This document shows positions 17,825-26,885 of a stretch of 64,000 nt of DNA, in pieces. The stretch spans positions 134,231 to 198,230 of the forward strand of contig CAKPEI010000003.1 of assembly GCA_934149365.1 (NCBI GenBank), read 5' to 3'. The notes under the pieces were generated by a model, which saw nothing but the letters and a program-made list of their open reading frames with translations, searched no databases and was not told the DNA's origin. Positions within the stretch are counted from its first letter, which is position 1, and the number at the start of each line of letters is the position of its first letter. Position numbers and translations under genes: made by a program. This stretch comes from an uncultured Clostridia bacterium (lineage in GTDB: Bacteria > Bacillota > Clostridia > TANB77 > CAG-465).

Positions 17825-19210
17825 ATGCTAAGAGTATATAATACATTATCAAGAGAAAAAGAAGAATTTAAGCCATTGGAAGGAAATGAAGTTAGAATAT
17901 ATACATGTGGACCTACCGTATATTATTTTGCACATATAGGAAATATGAGGGCATATATTTTCATGGATAACCTAAGAAAAGTTTTAAAATTAAATGGTTA
18001 TACTTTAAAACATGCAATGAATATAACTGATGTTGGTCATATGACTTCAGATGCAGACGAAGGTGAAGATAAAATGGATAAAGCAGCAAGAGAACAAAAA
18101 ATGTCACCTTGGGAAATTGCAGAAAAATATACAAAGGCCTTTTTGAAAGATTTAGACAAACTTAATGTTGAAAGACCAGAAGTTATATGTAAAGCAACAG
18201 ACCATATAAAAGAAATGGAAGAATTCGTTGAAAAAATAGTAGAAAATGGATATGGGTATGAAACTTCTAAAGGAGTATATTTTGATACAGCTAAACTTCC
18301 TACTTACGGAGAGCTTTCAAGAGCTAATTTAAAGGAAAATAAAGCAGGTGCAAGAATTGAAGTAGATGACGAAAAGAAAAATCCGTTAGATTTTGCTTTG
18401 TGGATAAAAGCACCAAAAGAGCACATTATGAAATGGGATAGTAAATGGGGAATGTGTTATCCTGGGTGGCATATAGAATGTTCTGCTATGTCAAATAAAT
18501 ACTTAGGACATAGATTTGATATACATACTGGTGGAATAGATGCAATACCTATACATCATGAAAATGAAATAGCACAGTCAAGAGGAGCTTTTGGGGTATG
18601 CCCTGCAAAATATTGGATGCACGTTGAGTTTTTACAAGTAGATGGCGGAAAAATGTCTAAAAGCTTAGGAAATAACTATACTATAGAAGATTTAGAAAAA
18701 AGAGGGTTTTCACCACTTGCGTTTAGATATTTAACTTATACATCTCATTATAGAAATAAACTTAACTTTACATGGGAAGGTATTGAAGCAAGCCAAAAAG
18801 CTTTAGATAGATTAAGAGAAGCTTATCAAATACATTTAAATGGAAAAGATGATGTGCTAGATGGTACTATAGAAGATTATACAAATAGATTTAAAGAAGC
18901 GTTAAATGATGACCTTAATTTTTCATCTGCACTTGCAGTAGTTTGGGAAGCTGCTAAAAATTCATTAAAATCACCTAAAATAGCAAAACTATTAAAAGAA
19001 TTTGATGAAGTGTTATCTTTAAATGTAGATAAAATAGAGGAAAAAAATGAAGAAATACCAGAAGAAATTTTAGGCATGCTAGAAGAAAGAAAAGAAGCAA
19101 GATTAAATAAAGATTTTGCAAAATCTGATGAAATAAGAGATAAATTAAAAGAAAAGGGATATTTAGTTATAGACTCAAAAGAAGGTCAAAAATTAGAAAA
19201 GATAAAATAG
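17825..19210 (+). CDS. cysS: Cysteinyl-tRNA synthetase
   Basis: Class I synthetase that charges tRNA-Cys. The 461-residue protein has YTCGPTVYYFAHIGN (zinc ligand Cys28, HIGH-type motif 37-40), the zinc-site segment CYPGWHIECSAMS with HHENEIAQS, the KMSKSLGN loop and a C-terminal helical domain. Length is standard. Start ATG 17825 follows GGGAAAGG. It heads a likely operon with the femX-like gene and pgeF. Confidence 0.98.
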   Translation: MLRVYNTLSREKEEFKPLEGNEVRIYTCGPTVYYFAHIGNMRAYIFMDNLRKVLKLNGYTLKHAMNITDVGHMTSDADEGEDKMDKAAREQKMSPWEIAEKYTKAFLKDLDKLNVERPEVICKATDHIKEMEEFVEKIVENGYGYETSKGVYFDTAKLPTYGELSRANLKENKAGARIEVDDEKKNPLDFALWIKAPKEHIMKWDSKWGMCYPGWHIECSAMSNKYLGHRFDIHTGGIDAIPIHHENEIAQSRGAFGVCPAKYWMHVEFLQVDGGKMSKSLGNNYTIEDLEKRGFSPLAFRYLTYTSHYRNKLNFTWEGIEASQKALDRLREAYQIHLNGKDDVLDGTIEDYTNRFKEALNDDLNFSSALAVVWEAAKNSLKSPKIAKLLKEFDEVLSLNVDKIEEKNEEIPEEILGMLEERKEARLNKDFAKSDEIRDKLKEKGYLVIDSKEGQKLEKIK

Positions 19211-19225
19211 CAAAGGATGATACAA

Positions 19226-20281
19226 ATGTCAATTTTAAATAAAGAAAATAAAGAAGAAGTAAAAAAATACAAAGAGTTTGTAGATAATTTTAGTTCTACT
19301 AGTCTTATGCAATCAATGAATTGGGCTGATGTAAAAAAAGGTTGGGAAAGTGAATATGTATATTTAGAAGAAGACGGCAAAATAGTTATGGCTATGTCAC
19401 TTGTTATAAGGAAAATAATAGGTTCAAAGAGTATGATATATGCTCCAAGAGGACCTGTAGGTGATGTATATGATATTCAAAAAGTAAAAAAAATAACAGA
19501 AGAAGTAGATAAAATAGCTAAGAAGTATAATGCCTTTGTATTTAGATTTGACCCTGAAAGATATTATGATGAAAAATTAGAAGAAATGTATGTAAAAGAG
19601 GGGTATAAAGTTAGAAATAGAAAGTTTGGGAAAAATGAACTTATTCAACCAAGATATAACATGATACTTAATATATCAGGCAAAACAGAAGAGGAAGTGT
19701 TTAAAGGTTATAGTGAAAAAACAAGATATAACGTACGTGTAGCAAAAAGAAAAGGTGTAACAGTTAGATATTCTAGGGATGTAGAAGACCTTAAAACTTT
19801 CTACAATTTATATGTTGTAACCGGTATAAGAGATAAAATAGCATCAAGACCTTACGACTATTTTGAAAGAATGTTAAACACATTTGATAAAAATCATATG
19901 AGAATATATATAGCAGAATTTGAGGGTGAAGCACTATCTGCTGCTATTGCAATAAATTATGGTAAAAAAACTTTCTATCTATATGGTGCAAGTTCAAATG
20001 AAAAAAGGAATTTGATGCCAAACTATTTAATGCAACAGGAAATGATAGAATGGGCAATTGAAACAGGCTGTGATTTGTATGATTTTGGTGGAGTATTTAT
20101 ACTTGATAAATCAAATGGACTATATAAATTTAAAGAGGGCTTTTGTAGACAAGAAGGCGTAACTGAATTTATTGGCGAAATAGATAAAGTATATAATAGA
20201 TTTTGGTATTTTGCGTTTACTAGACTAGTACCAATATATCAAAAGATTGCAAAAAGCATTAAGAAAATGATTAAGAGATAA
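19226..20281 (+). CDS. FemX/FemAB-type peptidyltransferase (GNAT-fold)
   Basis: Family members use aminoacyl-tRNA to add amino acids to the side chain of peptidoglycan lipid precursors. The 351-residue protein shows the paired GNAT architecture with SLMQSMNWADVKKGW near the N-terminus, MIYAPRGPVGD, SEKTRYNVRVAKRKGV (a hallmark of the family), and LYDFGGVF near the C-terminus. ATG 19226 is chosen over 19217 because AAAGG lies 9 nt upstream. It follows cysS by 15 bp. The amino acid added cannot be told from sequence. Confidence 0.88.
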   Translation: MSILNKENKEEVKKYKEFVDNFSSTSLMQSMNWADVKKGWESEYVYLEEDGKIVMAMSLVIRKIIGSKSMIYAPRGPVGDVYDIQKVKKITEEVDKIAKKYNAFVFRFDPERYYDEKLEEMYVKEGYKVRNRKFGKNELIQPRYNMILNISGKTEEEVFKGYSEKTRYNVRVAKRKGVTVRYSRDVEDLKTFYNLYVVTGIRDKIASRPYDYFERMLNTFDKNHMRIYIAEFEGEALSAAIAINYGKKTFYLYGASSNEKRNLMPNYLMQQEMIEWAIETGCDLYDFGGVFILDKSNGLYKFKEGFCRQEGVTEFIGEIDKVYNRFWYFAFTRLVPIYQKIAKSIKKMIKR

Positions 20282-20293
20282 AGAGGTAGGTTG

Positions 20294-21121
20294 ATGTTAG
20301 AAAATATAAATGGCTTAAAAGTGTATGGAGCAAGTAAGTTAGAGAAATACAAAGATAAAATAAAATACTATGTTACTACAAGACTTGGCGGTGTTAGTAA
20401 ATATCCATATAATACACTTAATATATCTTTTAAAAATATTGAAGATAGAGAAAATTCTGAGAAGAATTTAGATATTGCCTGTGAAAAACTAGGTTTTACA
20501 AGAGAAAACGTTGTATGCGTATATGAAGATCATACAGATAAGGTGCTAGTTATAACAGAAGATAATAAAGAGGAGTTTTTGTTTAGCAAACATCATAATG
20601 AAGTTTACGATGCAATGATTACCAATGTTAAAAATGTACCCCTTTTAATAACAGTTGCAGATTGTAATGCTATTGTTATATATGATACAAAAAACAATGT
20701 TATTGCAAATATACATAGTGGTTGGAAAGGAACAGTTCAAAAAATATACTTGAAAACTTTAAACAAAATGCAAGAAGAATTTGATACAAATCCTGAAGAT
20801 GTAATATGTGTATATAGCCCAACTATACAAGAGTGTTGTTGGAAGACAAAAGATAAGGATTTAGCTTGGGGATTTAAAAAATACTGGGAAGATATAGACA
20901 TAAATAAGTATGTACATGAGGATAGTGAAGGTTGGATTCATGTAAACTTTACTTATCCTATTACTTCTGAACTTGTAAAAGCAGGAATAAAAGAAGAAAA
21001 TATAGTGAATGAAAAGATATGTACAGCATGTAATGTTGATACTTTCTTTTCATTTAGAAAAAAGACTGAATTAAATGAGCCAGCTTATGGAACACAAGCT
21101 AGTATTATACAACTTATATAG
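20294..21121 (+). CDS. pgeF: Multicopper-laccase-fold purine nucleoside phosphorylase / peptidoglycan editing factor PgeF
   Basis: Member of the YfiH/PgeF family, reported to act on purine nucleosides and, in Escherichia coli, on peptidoglycan precursor errors. The 275-residue sequence has the conserved metal-site features VYEDHTDKV, VADCNAIVIYD, NIHSGWKGTV and the C-terminal CTACNVDTFFSFR. The ATG at 20294 is preferred over the TTG at 20291 because of spacing from AGAGGTAGG. Third gene of the cysS-femX-like-pgeF cluster, 12 bp from its neighbour, consistent with a cell-wall link. Confidence 0.92.
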   Translation: MLENINGLKVYGASKLEKYKDKIKYYVTTRLGGVSKYPYNTLNISFKNIEDRENSEKNLDIACEKLGFTRENVVCVYEDHTDKVLVITEDNKEEFLFSKHHNEVYDAMITNVKNVPLLITVADCNAIVIYDTKNNVIANIHSGWKGTVQKIYLKTLNKMQEEFDTNPEDVICVYSPTIQECCWKTKDKDLAWGFKKYWEDIDINKYVHEDSEGWIHVNFTYPITSELVKAGIKEENIVNEKICTACNVDTFFSFRKKTELNEPAYGTQASIIQLI

Positions 21122-21157
21122 AAATTAATTTGTAACAGAAATGTAATACAAAAAATG

Positions 21158-21186
21158 TTGAAAAAAGAAGTAATATACAGTAGAAT
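21158..21186 (+). promoter_or_regulatory. Sigma-A promoter of the prepilin-like gene leader
   Basis: TTGAAA (21158-21163), exactly 17 bp, TAGAAT (21181-21186). The same boxes and spacing recur at 47083-47111, and the -35 alone survives at 7353. This promoter starts a leader of roughly 280 nt. Confidence 0.8.
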
Positions 21187-21203
21187 AGAACAAAAGAAAA
21201 AAC

Positions 21204-21338
21204 AAAGGGGTGAAAACAAATGTCAACTAATATGCGTAAAACCGCTGGGAGAGTAACACACACGCACACACAAGTAATATCTAGAAATGAACTAGATAGA
21301 GGTTTTTACGCGCATAAGACATATATATTGGATAATAT
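21204..21338 (+). ncRNA. Structured leader RNA with a possible leader peptide (copy A)
   Basis: Strong ribosome binding site AAAGGGG, then ATG 21220 encoding MSTNMRKTAGRVTH. The same region can fold: GCGTAAAACC (21234-21243) pairs with GGTTTTTACGC (21301-21311), enclosing a hairpin ATCTAG/CTAGAT (21279-21297). The paralogous leader at 47153 keeps both pairings and the first 14 codons but stops after 15, so the 74-codon frame here is not conserved. It does not match riboswitch classes that I can recall. It may be a cis-regulatory aptamer or a leader-peptide attenuator. Confidence 0.6.
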
Positions 21339-21381
21339 AAAGTTAGTTATACAGCCAGTAAAATGTATAGCTAGCTTTTTT
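21339..21381 (+). terminator. Attenuator hairpin upstream of the prepilin-like gene (copy A)
   Basis: 14-bp stem AAAGTTAGTTATAC/GTATAGCTAGCTTT (two G-U pairs) with a T6 tract then GCGTTT. It lies between promoter and gene, so the gene can be expressed only by read-through or antitermination. Copies occur at 7368 and 47262. Confidence 0.8.
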
Positions 21382-21410
21382 GCGTTTAAAGTAAAAAAAC
21401 AAGGTATAAC

Positions 21411-21427
21411 CATGACAATAAGTCATG
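21411..21427 (+). promoter_or_regulatory. Small conserved hairpin after the attenuator (copy A)
   Basis: CATGAC/GTCATG stem with AATAA loop, embedded in GGTATAAC...TAAATATAC that is shared with 47321-47336, where loop bases differ but the stem is retained. Confidence 0.55.
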
Positions 21428-21470
21428 TAAATATACAAAATTAAGTTTTAATATGAAATGGGAGGTAAAT

Positions 21471-23141
21471 ATGATGAAAAACTTAAGCAAAAACAAAAGC
21501 GGAATATCACTGATAGTATTAGTAATAACAATAATAGTAATGATAATATTAGCCGCAGCAATAATACTTGCACTGAGCAATGCAGGAATAATAGGAAAAT
21601 CTAATACTGCAAGAAATAAAAATGATATCGCAGTATTAAAAGAAAAGCATAATATGATGTTATCAGAAAAGCTTCTAAATGGACAATCTACAATAGAATT
21701 TACAGAGAAAGAAAAAGAGGAAATACTAGGAGACTACAAAGGAAAAATTGACATAATTTGTGGGCAACTAATGACAACGGGAAATATGGATGATGATGAA
21801 AAACGTGAAATAAATAAACAAGGAATACCAGATGCTACGAATTATAATACTAATAAAAAGGTAAATAAACCATTACTTCCTGAAGGGAATGGAATAGAAG
21901 CTGTGGCATGGTCAGGAACTACAGCAGTAGTTAAAGATGCAAATAAAGATGATTGGTATAATTATTCAAGTAGTGAAACAGACAATACTGATAAAAATTG
22001 GGCAAATATGAGAACTGCTGATGGGTCATATTGGGTATGGATACCAAGATATGCATATAAAATAACAAGTGGGTATAGAGGTGAAGGTATTAATAAAGAT
22101 ACTGTAGAGTATTATGGAACAATAGATGTAAAGTTTTTAGTTGGAACAAGTGATATAGCTGTAGATGGTACGAAGTGTAGTAGGGGTAATATAGCTGGTT
22201 CCGATTATGTTGTACATCCAGCCTTTACTTTTGGTGATGTTGAATTAGAAGGAATCTGGGTTGCAAAGTATAAGGCTCGTAGTAGTTCAGAAGTATCTGA
22301 ATATAATGATATTTCTCCTGATATAGTGATTAAAAGTGATGGAAAAGCATGGAAAAAAATGAGTATTGGCAATATATTTACAAAATGTAGAGAAATGGAA
22401 ACAAAAAGTATGTATGGTTGGTCTAAGACATCTAGTGGAATAAATTCAGATAGCACAGATAGTATAAATAATGGGATAGATACTCATTTAATAAAAAATG
22501 TAGAGTGGGGAGCTGTAGCTTATTTGACCACTAGTAATTATGGCTTAAAACATAATAAAGTAAAACTTGATTCAAACAATTATTATAGTATATATAGAAA
22601 TGAATTAACATCTCCGTTTTATGGCTATCCATCTACAAGTGGAACACAGTATGGAGTATATGAAATGTCTGGAATAGATAATGAATTTGTTGCAGCTGTT
22701 AATAAGAATAGTAATACTGGAGTTATATATGGTTCGGATGAGGATAGTAAATCATTGAAAACATCAAGTGACAAATATAAGGATATATATTTAACTACAG
22801 ATTTAAATAGTAAAGAAGAAACAGTAAAGGGAAGGAAAAATTATTATGGAGATGCTACTGCGGAGGTTATGGTTGAAACTAATGTCAATAATAAATACAT
22901 TACTAGAAATTTTTGGTATAGAGATGCTTTCTTTTTGCCGTCATCGGGTACAGGAGGTTGCTTTATTATTAGAGGGGGACATAGCAATGGGGTTTCTTAT
23001 TCTGATGAACACAGTAGTGGTAACAGTTTATCAACATATTTGGTAGGAATATATGCAAGCTCATATGCAATAGGTGGATATAGACAATATGTGGGGCTAC
23101 AGAGCTTTAGACCTGTATTAATTGTTAATAGTAATTTGTGA
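21471..23141 (+). CDS. Prepilin-like surface protein with FGE/C-type-lectin-like domain (intact paralogue)
   Basis: Predicted secreted, pilin-like surface protein and the only member of the family here with an uninterrupted frame. NKSG precedes ISLIVLVITIIVMIILAAA, a class III prepilin-type leader lacking Glu+5. After a helical spacer, a domain starts with SYWVWIPRYAYKI and contains HPAFTFGDVELEGIWVAKY and YGVYEMSG, ending in GGCFIIRGG and FRPVLIVNS; this pattern resembles the formylglycine-generating-enzyme/C-type lectin fold. Here Ser-Gly is AGC GGA, i.e. the paralogues' shift site without the extra base. GGAGG at 21461 supports ATG 21471; an ATG at 21453 overlaps it. The conserved leader controls it. 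Confidence 0.82.
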   Translation: MMKNLSKNKSGISLIVLVITIIVMIILAAAIILALSNAGIIGKSNTARNKNDIAVLKEKHNMMLSEKLLNGQSTIEFTEKEKEEILGDYKGKIDIICGQLMTTGNMDDDEKREINKQGIPDATNYNTNKKVNKPLLPEGNGIEAVAWSGTTAVVKDANKDDWYNYSSSETDNTDKNWANMRTADGSYWVWIPRYAYKITSGYRGEGINKDTVEYYGTIDVKFLVGTSDIAVDGTKCSRGNIAGSDYVVHPAFTFGDVELEGIWVAKYKARSSSEVSEYNDISPDIVIKSDGKAWKKMSIGNIFTKCREMETKSMYGWSKTSSGINSDSTDSINNGIDTHLIKNVEWGAVAYLTTSNYGLKHNKVKLDSNNYYSIYRNELTSPFYGYPSTSGTQYGVYEMSGIDNEFVAAVNKNSNTGVIYGSDEDSKSLKTSSDKYKDIYLTTDLNSKEETVKGRKNYYGDATAEVMVETNVNNKYITRNFWYRDAFFLPSSGTGGCFIIRGGHSNGVSYSDEHSSGNSLSTYLVGIYASSYAIGGYRQYVGLQSFRPVLIVNSNL

Positions 23142-23147
23142 TTTTAG

Positions 23148-23190
23148 TAGTCATATAGACCAGAGGGTGTCTGTATGACTATTATTTTTA
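23148..23190 (+). terminator. Rho-independent terminator
   Basis: 13-bp stem with one G-U pair (TAGTCATATAGAC with GTCTGTATGACTA) followed by a T-rich run. Confidence 0.85.
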
Positions 23191-23304
23191 TTACAAAATA
23201 TAATAATCCTATATGAAAATCTTTAAAATTTAGTTTTTAGATTAAGTATGTAAAAAGAGAAATTTAATTATACGAAATAGATATAGAGCTTTTTCTGAAC
23301 TATT

Positions 23305-23351
23305 CCCCTTAAAGTAGACACTAATAAAAAAGAGGTGTATACTTTAAGGGG
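23305..23351. repeat. 17-bp inverted repeat, possible insertion-sequence remnant
   Basis: CCCCTTAAAGTAGACAC (23305-23321) and its complement with one mismatch (23335-23351) are separated by 13 bp. The arms resemble terminal inverted repeats of IS3-type elements in style, and no transposase is nearby. It could equally be a terminator, since GGATTTTTA follows. The remainder of 23191-23420 holds nothing recognisable apart from the ribosome binding site of the next gene. Confidence 0.6.
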
Positions 23352-23420
23352 GGATTTTTATATGTATTAATTGACTATAAGTCTTGATTACGATATAATA
23401 CATACCATGAGGTGGATATT

Positions 23421-24425
23421 GTGTCAGATATGTTTATTCCTAAAAAGGAAAAGATTAAGATTATACTAGAAGCAGTTATATATATAGTTCTTGTTATAGC
23501 TGCATCATATTTTACAATATTTGGTGATACTTTTATTAGAATGGTTCCTATGTTATATTTTCTTGGAATATTTGGAACTATTATGTTTAACAAACCAATA
23601 GTTACGGTTATTTTAACTTGCATAAGTATAGTCACATTTGGTTATATAACAGAAGAGTGTATAAATATGAATGTGATAATGTTTGTTATATATTCTGGTT
23701 TTATGATTGCTTTTGGTGGAGTTACAGGATATATACTAAACGTGCTTTACGAGAATTTTAAACTAAGAAGATTTATTAAGTATTATAACAAAATAGCATA
23801 TGTTATTGCTTTAATAGCAGTAGTTCTAATACCGCTTTTTTTAAACAATATAGTAAACAGTAATATGATTGTGTATTTAATTGCTAAAGGTAGAGTAGAT
23901 AAATATGTAAGGGAAAATTATGCATATACGGACTATTATATAAAAAAAGTAAGTTATATTCCATCGTATGATTTGGGAATGTTTGAATTTGACACTATAA
24001 TTGATGGAATAGATGTAAAGTTAAATTATACTTTAGATAAACAAATAGCAGATGTAAATATGAATAAAAGAAAGGATAATTTAAATAAAATAGCGAACGC
24101 AGAGCTGAATATGTTACTTAAGAAAAATAAACTTGAATTCCTTAATGTCGAAGCAAAATATGACTATTCTAAAATAGCTGCTAATCCGGATAGTATAAAT
24201 ATTATAGTAACTAATGTAAATGAAAATCAGATAGATAATATAGTTAGTTTTGTGATAGCTTTGAAAAAATGGGATAAATTTGAAAAAATAGAAAGACTAA
24301 ATATTGTGATAAATGGAATAACAGTTGTAATAAATAAATTAGATTTGAATAGTAAAAATATTGACGAGTCATATATATTAAATGGTATGAAATATGAAAT
24401 GTTAGACAACAAGGAGGACATGTAA
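23421..24425 (+). CDS. Multi-pass membrane protein of unknown function
   Basis: No family recognised. The GTG at 23421 lies 5 nt after GAGGTGG; the earlier in-frame GTG at 23412 overlaps that site. The N-terminal 110 residues hold three to four hydrophobic helices, another spans about residues 128-152 (IAYVIALIAVVLIPLFL), and the remaining 180 residues form a soluble, probably extracytoplasmic domain. The next gene begins 1 bp after the stop, so the two are almost certainly co-transcribed and may act together. Confidence 0.82.
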   Translation: MSDMFIPKKEKIKIILEAVIYIVLVIAASYFTIFGDTFIRMVPMLYFLGIFGTIMFNKPIVTVILTCISIVTFGYITEECINMNVIMFVIYSGFMIAFGGVTGYILNVLYENFKLRRFIKYYNKIAYVIALIAVVLIPLFLNNIVNSNMIVYLIAKGRVDKYVRENYAYTDYYIKKVSYIPSYDLGMFEFDTIIDGIDVKLNYTLDKQIADVNMNKRKDNLNKIANAELNMLLKKNKLEFLNVEAKYDYSKIAANPDSINIIVTNVNENQIDNIVSFVIALKKWDKFEKIERLNIVINGITVVINKLDLNSKNIDESYILNGMKYEMLDNKEDM

Positions 24426-24426
24426 A

Positions 24427-25362
24427 ATGAATAAAAAAAATATAGATAAAAAACATTATTCTTTGAGTGTTACATTTTCATTATTTATACTTGCAATGGC
24501 TTCACTTGCTATATTAGTAGCATTTAATATGAACAGTAACGAAGAAACGCGTACTGTAAGGGACAAAATAAGAGAAGTTGGTTATGGTAAAATAGAAACT
24601 ATAAATCCACTAATTTTAGAAAGTTCTGAAAGAGTTGTGGACAAGACTAATGTAAATATTGATTTAATAAATGAAATAAAAAGAGTATATAATATAAATG
24701 TTATATATGGGGACGGTACAGAATACTTAACCAAAACGGTTTCGTCTAAGCCAATTTATAATGAAAGTGAAGTAAATAGCATGCTACTTGAGCTTATTAA
24801 TTGCTTGGAAAAATATCCTAATAATATATTTAAAGAGATAGAACTTAAAGATTACACTATTGAAATATGTTTAGTTGACCATTTTAATAACGATAATATA
24901 GCTCTTGCTACAAGAGATTCTAATAACAATTTTAAAGTATATATAAGTAATATAGAGAAAACAGAAAAGGTAAAAAAATCTATTCATCACGAATTTTATC
25001 ATATCTTAGAATATTATATGAAGTTGGAATTTGATATAAATACTCTATACAAAAATTGGAATCAATTTAATCCAAAGGATTTTAAGTATCAAGAAAACAT
25101 TGCACTTTTAGATACTACGTATGTATATCAAATGGATAAACAAGGTAGAAACTACTTCGTAAGTATTTATTCTAAGTCTTCGGACAAGGAAGATAGAGCT
25201 GAGGTCTTTGCAGATACTATGTGTGCTGAGACAAAGCCGGACTACTATACGGATAATATTGGTGCTATAAAGGGAAAAATGAATAACATTTGTGAAGCAA
25301 TAAAAAGTAGCTTTTATAGTGTAAATTATGGAACTTCTATATATTGGACTAGATTTTTTTAA
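24427..25362 (+). CDS. Membrane-anchored putative zinc metalloprotease (HExxH)
   Basis: One N-terminal hydrophobic segment (about residues 14-36) is followed by an extracellular domain. Residues near 185-197 read IHHEFYHILEYY, a HExxH zinc motif, and about 60 residues on comes EDRAEVFADTM, where a Glu could be the third zinc ligand as in gluzincins. No named family can be assigned with confidence. ATG 24427 follows AAGGAGG, which lies in the end of the previous gene. A membrane partner (23421) and this putative protease form a two-gene unit of unknown substrate. Confidence 0.78.
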   Translation: MNKKNIDKKHYSLSVTFSLFILAMASLAILVAFNMNSNEETRTVRDKIREVGYGKIETINPLILESSERVVDKTNVNIDLINEIKRVYNINVIYGDGTEYLTKTVSSKPIYNESEVNSMLLELINCLEKYPNNIFKEIELKDYTIEICLVDHFNNDNIALATRDSNNNFKVYISNIEKTEKVKKSIHHEFYHILEYYMKLEFDINTLYKNWNQFNPKDFKYQENIALLDTTYVYQMDKQGRNYFVSIYSKSSDKEDRAEVFADTMCAETKPDYYTDNIGAIKGKMNNICEAIKSSFYSVNYGTSIYWTRFF

Positions 25363-25389
25363 ACATAATAGAAAGGACAAAGTACAAAG

Positions 25390-26871
25390 TTGAATATAGG
25401 TAATGGTATTTTTAAAGACATAAACAAACCTGCAAGATATGTTGGAGGAGAAGTTAATCAGATTATAAAAGACAAGAAAAAAATTAAATGCAATGCTGTA
25501 TTGTGTTATCCAAATATTTATGAAAAAGCAATGTCAAGTAATTTAGTAAATGTTTTATATACTAATATAAATGACATTGATGGGGTATATTGCAAACGCT
25601 CATTTGCACCGGATATAGATTTTGAAAAATTACTAAAAGAGAACAAATGTAGTTTATATTCTTTAGAAGATTTTGAAAGTATAAAATATAGTGATGTAAT
25701 TATATTTGTTATAGAAAACGAACTTGATTTTACTAATTTTATAAACATGCTTGATATTTCTGGGGTACTAGATGCTACTAAAACTCCTAAAATAATAGCA
25801 GTCACAAGTAATAAAATTAATATTAAACCTATATCTAAATATATAGACATTACTTTTAATTGTGATTATGAAAATCATGATTTAAAGAAAATTATTAAGT
25901 ATTTACAAAATTATGCAGTTTCTGGATTCGATAAAGAATTTTTAAATGATGCATTTAAGGAAGATAAAGTGTTTGGATATGAAGAAGTAGAAATAAAGTT
26001 CCCTACAGATACTATAATACCATCTATTAAAATAGAAAATTCTAGTATAATTGTTGATTTAAGTGTAATTAAAAGTATTGATGATTTAATAGAAACAGTT
26101 AGAGATGCAATGAAAAAAAGAGGTATTAATAAAGTTTCTTTTATAAATCAAGATGAGGTAGGAGAGCTTACTTTTTGCGAGATAATATATAGGCTTAAAA
26201 TGAATATAGATGGAATAAGAATATCTGGTAAGGGTATTGATTTTAACAAATTTGAACCCAACGTACTTAATGTGATAATTCCATGTATAGAAAAATCTAG
26301 TTTGTGTTTTGATGTGGCAACGTGCAGTCATAAACTTATAGCTAAATTAAATAAAGGAACAGAAAAAGAGCTATTATTAGAACGTATTAAAGCAGTATTT
26401 AAAAACAATAGAAGTAGTATTAAACTTAAGTTTTATATAGGACTTCCAAATGAAACATTTGAAGATATAGATAGTGTTTTTGAAGTAGCAGAAGAAGTAG
26501 TAAATATGTATTCTCAAAGTAGAGCAAAAGATAAGTTTAGTATTAAGATTTATTTACAAATTTATATACCTACTTTAAGAGATATGGAAGAATATAACGT
26601 AAATAATATTAATAAATTAGATACTAAGATAAGATATGTGAAGGAAAAGAAAAGTGATCCTGTAATAAAATGGAATATTGAAAATACAGATAGATATATT
26701 ACTAAATTATTATTACAAAATGGAGAAGAGGAAGTATCAAAGCTAGTTAGAGAAGCATATGACTTAGGAGCAAGATTTGATGCTGATGAAAGTAAATATA
26801 ATAAAGGTATTTGGGATAAAGTTATTTTTGATAATATGGATATAGTAAAAAAATATACTAATGCTTATTAA
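25390..26871 (+). CDS. Degenerate radical-SAM family protein (B12-binding/TIGR03960-like) without the cluster cysteines
   Basis: The N-terminal KPARYVGGEVNQ and the following FPDVYE-like segment (LCYPNIYEKAMSSNLVNVLY) match the start of a clostridial radical-SAM family that begins KPGRYIGGE. The later part retains LKFYIGLPNETFEDID, the IGLPTET-type radical-SAM element. The expected CxxxCxxC iron-sulfur motif between them (GCTRGCRFC in the family) is missing, so radical chemistry is unlikely. 493 residues, against about 600 in the family. The TTG start at 25390 is inferred from the family N-terminus; its AAAGGA site is 11 nt away. It precedes smpB by 14 bp. Confidence 0.72.
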   Translation: MNIGNGIFKDINKPARYVGGEVNQIIKDKKKIKCNAVLCYPNIYEKAMSSNLVNVLYTNINDIDGVYCKRSFAPDIDFEKLLKENKCSLYSLEDFESIKYSDVIIFVIENELDFTNFINMLDISGVLDATKTPKIIAVTSNKINIKPISKYIDITFNCDYENHDLKKIIKYLQNYAVSGFDKEFLNDAFKEDKVFGYEEVEIKFPTDTIIPSIKIENSSIIVDLSVIKSIDDLIETVRDAMKKRGINKVSFINQDEVGELTFCEIIYRLKMNIDGIRISGKGIDFNKFEPNVLNVIIPCIEKSSLCFDVATCSHKLIAKLNKGTEKELLLERIKAVFKNNRSSIKLKFYIGLPNETFEDIDSVFEVAEEVVNMYSQSRAKDKFSIKIYLQIYIPTLRDMEEYNVNNINKLDTKIRYVKEKKSDPVIKWNIENTDRYITKLLLQNGEEEVSKLVREAYDLGARFDADESKYNKGIWDKVIFDNMDIVKKYTNAY

Positions 26872-26885
26872 AGGAGATTAATGTA

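Noticed and set aside
21220..21444. A 74-codon open frame starting MSTNMRKT upstream of the prepilin-like gene, as a protein gene
   Set aside because: The equivalent frame at 47153 stops after 15 codons and the extra part here crosses the terminator hairpin and the small stem. Only the first 14 codons are shared, so at most a leader peptide is supported.
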